A stretch of 12,868 nt of DNA. Origin: Chrysochromulina tobinii. Its lineage: Eukaryota; Haptophyta; Prymnesiales; Chrysochromulinaceae. The stretch lies in NCBI GenBank assembly GCA_001275005.1, contig JWZX01000404.1:1-12868 (forward strand), written 5' to 3'. Made by a program: the position numbers and the translations under genes. Below, in pieces: positions 1 through 7,068 of this stretch; the first letter of the stretch is position 1; each line of letters opens with the position of its first letter. The notes under the pieces are model-generated. The model saw only the letters and a list, made by a program, of their open reading frames with translations. It ran no database searches and was not told the DNA's origin.

Positions 1-850
1 GAGGGCGAGGGCGCCGAGGGCGGTGGCGCCGAGGGCGAAGGCGAAGGCGGGGACGGCGTGGGCGGGGGCGGCTGTGAAGGCGAGGGCGGGGGCGGCGGGG
101 TGGAAGGCGGCAGTATCGGTGGAGGAGGCGAGGGCGGAGGCGGAGAAGGCGAAGGTGGACCGCGCGGCAACGGAAGCGGTGCACTACCTGGAGGGAACGG
201 TGGACGTGATGGAGGCAAAAAGGGCGGCGATGGCGAGGGCGGTGGCGATGGTGGCGGTAACGGCGGCGTCGACGGTGGCGGCGAGGGAGGAGGCAGAGGC
301 GACGGTGGCGGTGGAGCGGGTGGCGGTGAGGGCGGCGGAGGCGAGGGCGGTGGTGAAGGCGGGGGAGGGGAGGGTGGCGGCGAGGGTGGCGACGGCAGTG
401 GCGGGGGCGAGAGCGGGGCGGTGACGGCGGCGGCGAGGGCGGAGGCGGCACTGGCGGCGGGCTTGGCGGCGGAGGCGAGGGTGGTGGGCTTGGTGGAGGT
501 GGCAAGGGCGGAGGCGAAGGAGGTGGCGGCGACGGCGGCGGCGAAGGTGGCGGTGGACACGGCGGTGGCGAGGGCGGTGGTGGCGACGGTGGCGGCGAGG
601 GAGGAGGAGGCAAGGGTGGCGGCGAGGGAGGCGGTGGCGATGGTGGAGGCGACGGTGGCGGTGGAGCGGGTGGCGGTGAGGGCGGCGGAGGCGAGGGCGG
701 TGGTGAAGGCGGGGGAGGTGAGGGTGGCGGCGAGGGTGGAGGCGGTGAGGGCGGCGGTGGCGACGGTGGCGGAAGCGACTGCGTCTGAGCGGTCACTTGG
801 GTGATGGTTAGAATCAAGAAAGAGAGCTTCAGGATGAAGGAGGTTTGCAT
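1..850 (-). CDS. Secreted Ser/Pro-rich (SPPPP-repeat) wall-type protein, 5' part, runs off left edge
   Basis: Reading the minus strand from the ATG at 850-848 gives a hydrophobic signal peptide (MQTSFILKLSFLILTITQ, likely cut near VTA-QTQ) and then directly a long S-P-P-P-P repeat to the window edge. Such sequences are typical of hydroxyproline-rich extracellular-matrix proteins of algae (extensin/pherophorin type), whose prolines are hydroxylated and glycosylated. The minus strand is preferred because plus-strand glycine-frame GAC/GAT/GAG/GAA codons, which would alternate Asp and Glu, all read as Ser here, and third positions vary freely among CCN codons. Other in-frame ATGs lie at 919, 940 and 982, just below a TGA at 985-983; 850 is chosen for the signal peptide. 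The proline frame shifts by one base at the G run 415-418: it is one frame in 850-417 and another in 415-1. This may be a sequencing slip or a true break. About 145 residues precede the shift and 138 follow. Confidence 0.72.
   Translation of the reverse strand, partial: MQTSFILKLSFLILTITQVTAQTQSLPPPSPPPPSPPPPSPPPSPPPPSPPPSPPPPSPPPAPPPPSPPPSPPPPSPPPLPPPPSPPPSPPPPSPPPCPPPPSPPPSPPPPSPPPLPPPPSPPPSPPPPSPPPVPPPPSPPPSPPRSRPRHCRRHPRRHPPLPRLHHRPRLRRPHRHPLHRHRRLCLLPRRHRRRRRYRHHRHRPRHRRPFCLHHVHRSLQVVHRFRCRAVHLRLLRLRPRLLHRYCRLPPRRPRPRLHSRPRPRRPRLRLRPRRHRPRRPRP
301..739. repeat. Two 89-bp direct repeat copies inside the SPPPP region (301-389 and 651-739)
   Basis: The two copies agree at 88 of 89 positions by eye; the difference is a G/T near 369 and 719. 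They lie 350 bp apart. Since 350 is not a multiple of three, the copies fall in different reading frames, which independently supports a one-base loss between them, near the G run at 415-418. Confidence 0.85.
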
Positions 851-1083
851 TCCGGAAACAGCTGTGCTGCTCGAGATGTGACGCGTCGCAAGGCCGAGGA
901 GCGGCGCACAGTGTAGCATGTGCCCGCGGAAGGCCGCCATTGAGGCTGCCAGACGCACGGGCGAGGCAAACTTGTACTGCATTCATGTGAAAAACAGCAG
1001 CTTCTGATGCATCGCAAATGAGCCCGGCCCAAATCGGACGAATTTCGTCAAGCGGACACGCGTTTTGCGACGTCGTCGCCGCT

Positions 1084-3612
1084 ATGGACCTCATCATGAC
1101 TCTGCCGGACGACGACGAGGGCTTCGCCGCGCGCGACGCGTACGTCTCGTCCGACGACGACGACTTCGCCTTTGGCGCGGGCGTCGCCGCCGACATCGCC
1201 GACCCGAGCGTCTCTGGAAAGTGGGGGACCTCGCGCGCACGCGGCACGGCGACTGCGCACTCGAAGGCGTCGCGGGCGGCGGCGCTCGACGCACGCCTGG
1301 CGGAGCGCGCGGCCGCGAACACTGGGCCAGACGCGCCGCCCTTGCAGGCGAGCGAGGATGCGGGCGACGAGGAGCTCAAGGAGCGCAAGGGCAGCAGCAA
1401 GGCGAAGGCGTCACGCAAGGCCAAGAAGGCGGCGGCCGAGGGCGTGGAGAAGGAGGGTGCGGCCGAGGCCGCGGGCGAGGAGGAGGAGGAGGAGATGCTC
1501 AACGTGGGCAGCGCGAGCACCTTCACCGAGCTCAAGCTCTCCAAGCCGCTCCTGAAGGCGATCTCCGAACTCGGCTTCGCGGCGCCGACGCCCATCCAGG
1601 CAGCCGTGCTGCCGCCCGCGCTGCGTGGGCTGGACGTGTGCGCCTCGGCGGTGACCGGCTCGGGCAAGACCGCCGCCTTCTTGCTGCCCGCGCTCGAGCG
1701 CCTCCTGCACCGACAGCGGCGCGTGGCGGCGATTCGCGTGCTCGTCCTCTGCCCGGTCCGTGAACTCGCAGTGCAGTGTGAAGAGATGGGGCGGCAGCTC
1801 GCCCGGTTCACCGACGTGCGATTCGCGATCGTGCTGGGCGGCCTCTCGCTCAAGGTGCAGGAGGCCGAGCTGCGCTCCCGCCCGGACATTGTCGTCGCCA
1901 CGCCCGGGCGCCTCATCGACCTTCTGCGCAACACGCACTCGTTCGACCTCGAAGACCTCGAGGTACGTTCATGGCCTCGGAGGGCTCTTGATTGCGCTTG
2001 ATTACGCTTGATTACGCTTGATTACGCTTGATGTGCGCTCGTGGCCTCGGAGGGCTTTGCTCTGAGGGCCTCGGATGACACTCGAGTGCCCCCTAATTGA
2101 TCCCTAATTGCCTCGGATGACACTCGAGTGCCTCCGATGCCCCCCTCACCTCGCCTCGCGCTCGCGCGCACACCTTGCGTGCCCCCCCTCCCCTTCCCTT
2201 TATGGCAGGTGCTCGTGCTCGACGAGGCAGATCGGCTGCTCGAGCTCGGCTTCCAGGCCGAGATCGAGGAGATCGTGCGAGCTTGCCCGAGATCGCGCCA
2301 GACGATGCTCTTCAGTGCGACGATCTCGCATGACGTGGCGGCGCTCGCGGCGCTCTCCCTCGACAAGCCGTTACAGGTCAAGGTCGACCCGACCAACCAG
2401 ACCGCCGCCGGGCTGCAGCAGGAGTTCGTCCGATTGCGTCCCAGTAAGGAGCACGAGCGCGAGGCGGTGCTGCTCGCGCTCGCCACGCGCACCTTCAAGT
2501 CGCGCTGCATCGTCTTCCTCGGCTCGAAGAAGCAAGCGCACCGCGTCAAGATCCTCTTTGGTCTGGTCGGTCTGCGCGCGGCCGAGCTCCACGGAGATCT
2601 GAGCCAGATGCAGCGCCTCGAGGCCCTCGACCAATTTAGGGAGGGGCGTGCGGACTTTCTGCTCGCGACGGACCTCGCCGGGCGCGGTCTCGACATCCGC
2701 AACGTGCAGACCGTGATCAACTACGAGCTGCCGACCGAGCTGCGCACGTACATCCACCGCGTTGGCCGGACCGCGCGCGCGGGCCGCGAGGGGCGCGCCG
2801 TCTCGATCGTGGCGGAGCGGGACCGCGCGTTCCTCAAGCAGGTGCTCAAGCATGCCCACGCCGCCGACCAGGTGGTGCAGACGCGCACGGTGCCGACCGA
2901 GAGCCTCTCGCATTGGGTGGCGCGCCTCGCGGCCCTCGAGCCGCAGGTCTCGGAGGTCATGGAGGAGGAGGGTACAGACAAGGTGCTGCGTGCGGCCGAG
3001 ATGGAGGCGACGAAGGCATCCAACCTCCTGACGCACCGCGAGGAGATCATGAGTCGGCCGGCCCGCACATGGTTCCAGAGCTCGAATGAGCGTGCTGCCG
3101 CTAAGGAGCTCGCGCCGCGCACGGCGAGGGCGGCCGTCGGGGGCGAGGGGGGCGAGGCAGGCGAGGGCGGCGGCGCAAGCAACGCCGCGGGGAAGCGCAA
3201 GCGTGGAGCGGACAAGGAGCGCGACATGGAGCGCAAGCCGATCAAGCGAGACAAGTATGCGGGCATGCCGCGCAAGAAGCGCCGCCGGCTGCAGCGCGAC
3301 GAGCTCCTCGCCGCCGAAACGGACCCGGTGAGCGGCGACAAGGCCATCAAGCTCCCGAACCAAAAGGCGGCCGCTCGGAGCTTCAAGGCGGCCGAGAGGC
3401 GCGCGGGCGTGCCCTTATTAGGCAAGCGCGCCCTCTTGGGCGCGAGCCCGGGCATGAGCGACAGGCCGGCGCCCAAGCGCCAGAAGACGGCGGCGCCGAG
3501 CCCTGCTGCGGAACGGTCGCCAGGCTCGAAGCCGCGCTCGGAGCGCAGGATCCCCAAAAAGATCCGCTCGCACTCGAAGGCCAAGTACTCGAAGCCGCGG
3601 AAGCGGAAGTGA
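1084..3612 (+). CDS. DEAD-box ATP-dependent RNA helicase, DDX27/Drs1-like
   Basis: Two exons, 1084-1962 and 2209-3612, give 760 residues, close to the family's usual size. Known Drs1/DDX27 proteins act in the nucleolus in 60S ribosomal subunit assembly. Order: acidic and Lys-rich N-terminus; Q motif GFAAPTPIQ (about 164-172); motif I AVTGSGKT (189-196); Ia CPVRELAVQ, with Val where Thr is usual; Ib TPGR; DEAD (298-301); SAT (329-331); V TDLAGRGLDI; VI HRVGRTARAG (from 476). The C-terminus carries the DDX27-like RTWFQSSNER stretch and ends in a basic tail (KAKYSKPRKRK) suited to nucleolar targeting. The start at 1084 (MDLIMTLPDDDEGF) is chosen because it resembles the acidic DDX27 N-terminus; an in-frame ATG at 1018 would add 22 residues. 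Long antisense frames across this gene are shadows. The function is inferred from clear homology. Confidence 0.95.
1963..2208 (+). other. Intron of the DDX27-like gene, filled with short repeats
   Basis: 246 bp, phase 0, donor gag|GTACGT and acceptor ttatggcAG|gtg. Removing it joins DLE to VLVLDEADR, exactly as the family needs. It holds a 10-bp tandem repeat (cttgattacg, about 4.6 copies, 1987-2032), two copies of a block beginning cctcggatgacactcgag near 2070 and 2111, and a duplicated tggcctcggagggct at 1972 and 2042. The last 60 bases are C-rich, as expected before an acceptor. Confidence 0.93.
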
Positions 3613-3920
3613 AATAAGAGTCAGTGGGTGCCGGCCACGTGCATGTATGGAGTTTCTGCTGAGCGACCGACGGCCGGGAGGTGTAGATGCAGAGATCATA
3701 CTGCCTCAAGCAGGCCCCGGACCATGGCTTGCGACGCCTTGTACGAGGAAAAGGAAAACGCAGCATATCTACCTAATACGCTCGCACTACGGCTGCGAGC
3801 AGTCTCTAGTACCAAAGTCGAAAACGCTTATTGTATCTGCTATCTCGCCGCCGGGGCGCGGCCTCACGGCGCCCCCGCGGCATCCTTCACCGCCGGGCAC
3901 ACACGGGTAAACTTCACCAT
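3613..3920. other. Intergenic region between convergent genes
   Basis: 308 bp between the helicase stop (3612) and the stop of the minus-strand glycosyltransferase (3921). It must hold both 3' UTRs. The only structure noted is a perfect 7-bp stem with a 7-base loop (gctcgca / tgcgagc) around 3780-3801. No gene or RNA gene seen. Confidence 0.6.
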
Positions 3921-4894
3921 TCAACGGCTTGGTGCTGGGTTGGCTTCGACGCGCGCGCGCATCGACGACCTCAACGAGGCGGCGCACGCCCGATTGACGC
4001 CAAACTTACGCTGCCGGTGGAAGGTGTTGATGGAGGAGTTGCTCCACGCGAATTCATTATCAAGCTTGTACTTGGTGCGCAGCCGCAGCCGCCGCACGGT
4101 GAAACGCTGCACCAGGGCGAGGTAGTAGCTGATGGCTAGATCATCGGCGAGGAAGCACTCGGACGGCACATGCATGTCGCCAAGCGCCTCGAGCATGCCA
4201 GCGCGCAGTCCAACACCTCGGAAGCCCATGACGCACGACGAGAGCAGTTGCCCCAGGCAATCGCGATCTATTCCAGACTGTGGTACACGGGCGCGAGTCG
4301 AAAGTGACACTCGAGGGAGCCATCAGCAAGCAGAGCACCGAAATTCGGATCGAGGGCTGCGCCTCTGTGAGTTCAGCATTTTGCTCCCGGCGCGCCATTT
4401 ACCGAGTACACCGCGTTTTCGGGGCCTGTGGCAACTGCACATGCGAAATCCTCGATGAACGATGAGCCATAGAACACGTCATCGTCCCCGACGACGACAA
4501 TTGCACGTCGAGCCAGTGAGGCCGGCTGCAGATGAGCGAGTAGGTAATTGACCCCAGCATACTTGGTGATGGGACCGAGGTCGTGAGGCACTGTGTGAAC
4601 GACCAACCTCGGCTGCTGGTTGAGGAGCTCAGGCGCTATGGTGTAGGTCGAATGGATGAATCTCGACGTATTATAGGTGCTGGCGATGCTGAGCACAATG
4701 GCTGCTGGTTGTAGAGACTGCCGGCGCATGGTGGCGAGTACGCGCGGCAGTCGCGCAGCACGGTCGGGAGTGCTGCTCAAAAAAAAGTAAACGGGCGTGC
4801 TGCCCAGCTGCTTAGCAACGTCGCACGACGCGTGCTGAGGTGCCTTCGGTGGTGGTGGTGGTGGTGATGGTGAACGTGCTGGGGCGGTCACCAT
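3921..4894 (-). CDS. Putative glycosyltransferase with DDD motif (GT2-like fold)
   Basis: Minus-strand exons 4894-4403 and 4277-3921 give 282 residues. After a proline-rich N-terminus (run of P about 11-16) comes VYFFLSSTPDR (about 35-45), the usual first strand of this family, then HDLGPITKY (about 104-111), the metal/nucleotide-sugar motif VVVGDDDVFYG (DDD at 137-139), and in exon 2 MGFRGVGLR and PSECFLADDLAIS (ECF..DD, 203-210), the expected acceptor-side motif. It probably moves a sugar from a nucleotide-sugar onto a glycan; donor and acceptor are unknown. No signal peptide or membrane anchor is visible from the ATG at 4894, though the frame is open upstream to 5272, so an N-terminal extension is possible. 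Head-to-head with the next glycosyltransferase. The call rests on motifs only; no database check was made. Confidence 0.78.
4278..4402 (-). other. Intron of the minus-strand glycosyltransferase gene
   Basis: 125 bp, phase 0, minus-strand donor tcg|GTAAAT and acceptor gtaccacAG|tct. Without splicing the first exon meets a TGA at 4375-4373. With it, the DDD half joins the ECF..DD half in frame. An earlier acceptor (ctcacag), giving a 38-nt intron, leads to a stop 13 codons later. Confidence 0.72.
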
Positions 4895-5112
4895 CAGGAT
4901 GTAGGATCGCCCGCGCTTACGTCGGTCCGAACCCTGGGCACGACTTCTTTGGTCGGCCCGCGACTTCCAAGTTCGGGAGGCAATTGACCTCTCTTCGCGC
5001 GCTCCCGCGCGTGCCTTCGCAAATTGGTCCGTTGCGATTTCCGATCGTAAGCGCACAAGCCGTGAGAAGTCGTGAGGCACGGCGACTTCAAAAAAAGGCG
5101 TCGACGGCGAGG
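4895..5112. promoter_or_regulatory. Shared 5' region of two divergent glycosyltransferase genes
   Basis: 218 bp between the ATG of the minus gene (4894) and the chosen ATG of the plus gene (5113). Open frames cross it in both directions, so either gene may begin inside it. No TATA box or other clear promoter element was recognised; a bidirectional promoter is inferred from the arrangement only. Confidence 0.4.
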
Positions 5113-6471
5113 ATGCTTGCTTGCGGCGACATAAAGAGCGCCGATTGGTGCACGGGCCGAATCGGTCACTGCCATGAGGAGTACGTTGCGGCACGCTGCC
5201 GAGCCACGTGCAATCACTGCAGTGCTGGAACCTCTCGAAATCGCACAAACCAAGCTGCAAATCATACTTCAACCCGGCGCTGCACCACGCCCACTCTCTT
5301 GCGCACTGGATGGGGAGTGCCCTTGCACACGTGCGTGGCCGGCGTCACGTACGGCTGCTTCGACGGTGGGCATCGAATGTGGGTCTCGAATGGCTGCCGT
5401 GGAAACTTTCGCTGCAGTTCGAGTTCTGAAGGATTCCTTCGCTGCGGCGATCCCATGCCGCGAATCCACGCGGGCAACCCCAGCACGCTCAGAAATAACT
5501 TGACTGCACTCTTTAACTGTACGTGCCCCATGCCCACGCAACTGTACGTCGCTGAGGACGGCGACGCGCGGCGCGCCACTGTGAGCCAGGTGGCTCAGCT
5601 GAACTTTGATCCGCCCGCGGCGTCCGCGCGCCGTTGCAACGCCACGATCGTGATGATTGACGACCGTCGTCACGTTCCACTCGCAAACAATAGCAAGGAA
5701 ATTAAGTACTTTCACAAGGTGATGGCGCTCAATCTCCTGTACGCGCAGCGTCACGGTATGTCCTTCTTGATTGTGCGGCCCACGGCGGCCAAGGAGGACT
5801 CGTGGATGGACAGCCGCGCTTCGGGACTCTGCCCCGCCTGGTGCCGCGTGAAGATCCTCGCTTCGCTCGTTGCATCGCGCCAGGCCGCCCACGGGTGCCA
5901 CTGGGTGGTGTACATCGACAGCGACGCGTACTTCCGCGAACAGCACGTGGACTTTTTGGAGCGCTTCGACACTCCGGCGAATCGCGAAGTGCACTTCGCC
6001 TTTGCCCGCGAAGAGCTGCCCGCCGGCGGCTTTCTATCGCCCCGCAACCGCTCCCACGGCGTACGCGTGGCTTCGCTCAACGCCGGCGTGCTCTTTATGA
6101 GGGCAAGCGCTTGGTCTGAACGCCTGCTCGCGGTCTGGATGCGCGCGGCGCAGCTGCCCGTGTGCGCGCCCTTTCGTCAGGAGTGGCCGTGCGAGCAGCA
6201 ATGCCTCCACGAGCTCCTGCGCAATCGCACGTTACTTCCAGAGGGCTGGCGCACGCGCATCGCAAGCGCACCCATGCAGCTGTTCAACTCGCCCCATGGC
6301 CAGTTCATCCGGCACGTGTGGGGCGGCGCCACAGGCACGTGGGGGAGCAGCTTCGATCTGCGCCGCAAAGCCTTTGACGACGAGCTTCGAGTCCAGGGCG
6401 TGTGGCGCTGGAAGCAGATACAAGCGCTCGTCGAGAGCGCACAGAGTCAGTGGATCGACAGCTCGTGTTGA
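5113..6471 (+). CDS. ShKT-domain glycosyltransferase (GT34-like)
   Basis: 452 residues from the ATG at 5113, no intron needed. Residues 4-36 form an ShKT domain with six Cys spaced C-x8-C-x6-C-x8-C-x3-C-x2-C; such domains often sit beside enzymes in algae. A second Cys-rich block follows (about 65-115: TCVAGVTYGC, MWVSNGCRGNFRC). The catalytic part starts near IVMIDDRRHVP and includes KVMALNLLYAQRHG, WVVYIDSDAYF (DxD at 269-271), SLNAGVLFMR and FIRHVWGGATG, resembling GMA12/MNN10-type galactosyl/mannosyltransferases. Eight N-glycosylation sequons (NRT, NHT, NLT, NCT, NAT, NNS, NRS, NRT) and the many Cys point to the ER/Golgi lumen. No signal peptide is visible, so the true N-terminus is probably missing. 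The frame is open to 4840, with an ATG at 4867, but that stretch looks non-coding. Donor and acceptor sugars unknown. Confidence 0.85.
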   Translation: MLACGDIKSADWCTGRIGHCHEEYVAARCRATCNHCSAGTSRNRTNQAANHTSTRRCTTPTLLRTGWGVPLHTCVAGVTYGCFDGGHRMWVSNGCRGNFRCSSSSEGFLRCGDPMPRIHAGNPSTLRNNLTALFNCTCPMPTQLYVAEDGDARRATVSQVAQLNFDPPAASARRCNATIVMIDDRRHVPLANNSKEIKYFHKVMALNLLYAQRHGMSFLIVRPTAAKEDSWMDSRASGLCPAWCRVKILASLVASRQAAHGCHWVVYIDSDAYFREQHVDFLERFDTPANREVHFAFAREELPAGGFLSPRNRSHGVRVASLNAGVLFMRASAWSERLLAVWMRAAQLPVCAPFRQEWPCEQQCLHELLRNRTLLPEGWRTRIASAPMQLFNSPHGQFIRHVWGGATGTWGSSFDLRRKAFDDELRVQGVWRWKQIQALVESAQSQWIDSSC

Positions 6472-6654
6472 GAGAAAGGGACCGCACTCCGTGCGAAAGG
6501 GTTGGGCATCGGCGGTTGTGTGGGTTGATGTCGAAGGAAGTGGGAAGCTCGCTCCAGTCGTCCAGAGGAAGGGGAAGGAAAATATGTGAGAATAACAAGG
6601 AAGTTAAGAAGGTATGCAGCATCGAACAAGAAGGTATATGCAGCGTCGATAAAA
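6472..6654. other. Intergenic, 3' flank of glycosyltransferase and 3' flank of 5S gene
   Basis: 183 bp of lower GC content than the neighbours, with purine-rich stretches (for example agaggaaggggaaggaaaat near 6564). No gene seen. Confidence 0.5.
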
Positions 6655-6655
6655 A
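6651..6655 (-). terminator. RNA polymerase III oligo-T terminator of the 5S gene
   Basis: Five T on the minus strand begin two bases after the last stem-forming C of the 5S gene (…GCTGCACGTTTTT). This is the normal Pol III stop signal and position. Confidence 0.85.
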
Positions 6656-6771
6656 CGTGCAGCATATCGCCTTCCCGCGTGGTCCCCCACCGCAGTACTA
6701 CCGATACTCGAGGCAGCTTAACTTCGCTGTTCGGATGGGAAGCGGTGACCCTGCCTGATGTGGCCGCACGT
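6655..6771 (-). rRNA. 5S ribosomal RNA
   Basis: The minus strand from about 6771 aligns along its full length with eukaryotic 5S rRNA. Conserved blocks include CCCATCCGAACAGCGAAGTTAAGC (the internal control A-box area), GGTAGTAC, GGTGGGGGACC and GGGAA, at the expected spacing. The ends pair as helix I (GTGCGGC with GCTGCAC, extendable outward). Helix II (AGGCAG/CTGCCT), helix III (CGCT/AGCG) and helix V (TATCG/CGATA) also pair. The length of about 117 nt is normal; the ends may be off by one or two bases. Oligo-T follows at once. Intact structure and terminator suggest a working gene, not a relic. It lies alone between protein genes, not in a visible tandem array. Protein frames crossing it are spurious. 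Confidence 0.93.
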
Positions 6772-7068
6772 GATAATCCCAGGCGCCGTCTGTCTTCATA
6801 TATGACAGTATTCCTCGAGCACACATCTATTCTCTCAATCTCAGTTACCACAAGGTGTGCTCACATCAAGCCGAGCAATGTCCAGCGCGGTGTTTGTGCC
6901 ATCTTTTACGCGGTCGATCCATGGCGGAAGGGGGGAGGAAGGGGGGAAACCACGGCCTGCGGAGAAGTCGGCGCTGCTCCCTCAATCGCCGCCGCGTCCC
7001 GCCACCGCCCTCGCCACCGCCACCGCCCTTGCCACTGCCGCCGCCCTCGCCACCGCCGCCGTCCTCGC
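6772..7068 (+). other. Upstream region of the BTB-BACK gene
   Basis: 297 bp between the divergent 5S gene and the BTB start; it should hold the promoter and 5' UTR. From about 6998 to 7067 it is C-rich with repeated ccgcc/tcgcca units, similar in composition to the SPPPP coding repeat at the left end. A PPSPPP reading exists in one frame but has no signal peptide and runs out of frame with the BTB gene. Confidence 0.45.
6797..6804 (-). promoter_or_regulatory. TATA-like box upstream of the 5S gene
   Basis: The palindrome catatatg lies about 27 bases before the 5S 5' end, in the position where some eukaryotes (for example plants and fission yeast) use a TATA-like element for 5S genes. It is a position-based guess. 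Confidence 0.35.

Noticed and set aside
58-804. Plus-strand glycine-rich then alanine-rich frame
   Set aside because: It changes composition halfway because of the frame break, has no sensible start, and is the complement of a more coherent signal peptide plus SPPPP frame on the minus strand.
829-1032. Minus-strand 67-residue frame
   Set aside because: Different frame from the signal-peptide reading, Arg/Cys/Ser-rich, no domain.
2371-3363. 330-residue minus-strand frame opposite the helicase
   Set aside because: Antisense shadow of a clearly homologous helicase exon; long antisense frames are common at this GC content.
3776-3801. Partial similarity of gctcgcactacggctgcgag to the shared intron core (gctcactacggcgccctcg)
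   Set aside because: Only about 9-10 bases match in a row, and the local hairpin explains the sequence; probably chance.
4141-4398. Minus-strand frame across the glycosyltransferase intron
   Set aside because: It lacks family motifs; splicing 4402-4278 joins the motif-bearing halves.
4840-5112. Upstream extension of the ShKT glycosyltransferase
   Set aside because: Starts on GTG, its Val run is the complement of the other gene's poly-Pro run, and it has no signal peptide; retained only as a possibility.
6402-7068. Protein frames across 6402-7068, including an N-terminal extension of the BTB protein
   Set aside because: They cross a full-length 5S rRNA gene and have no recognisable protein features.
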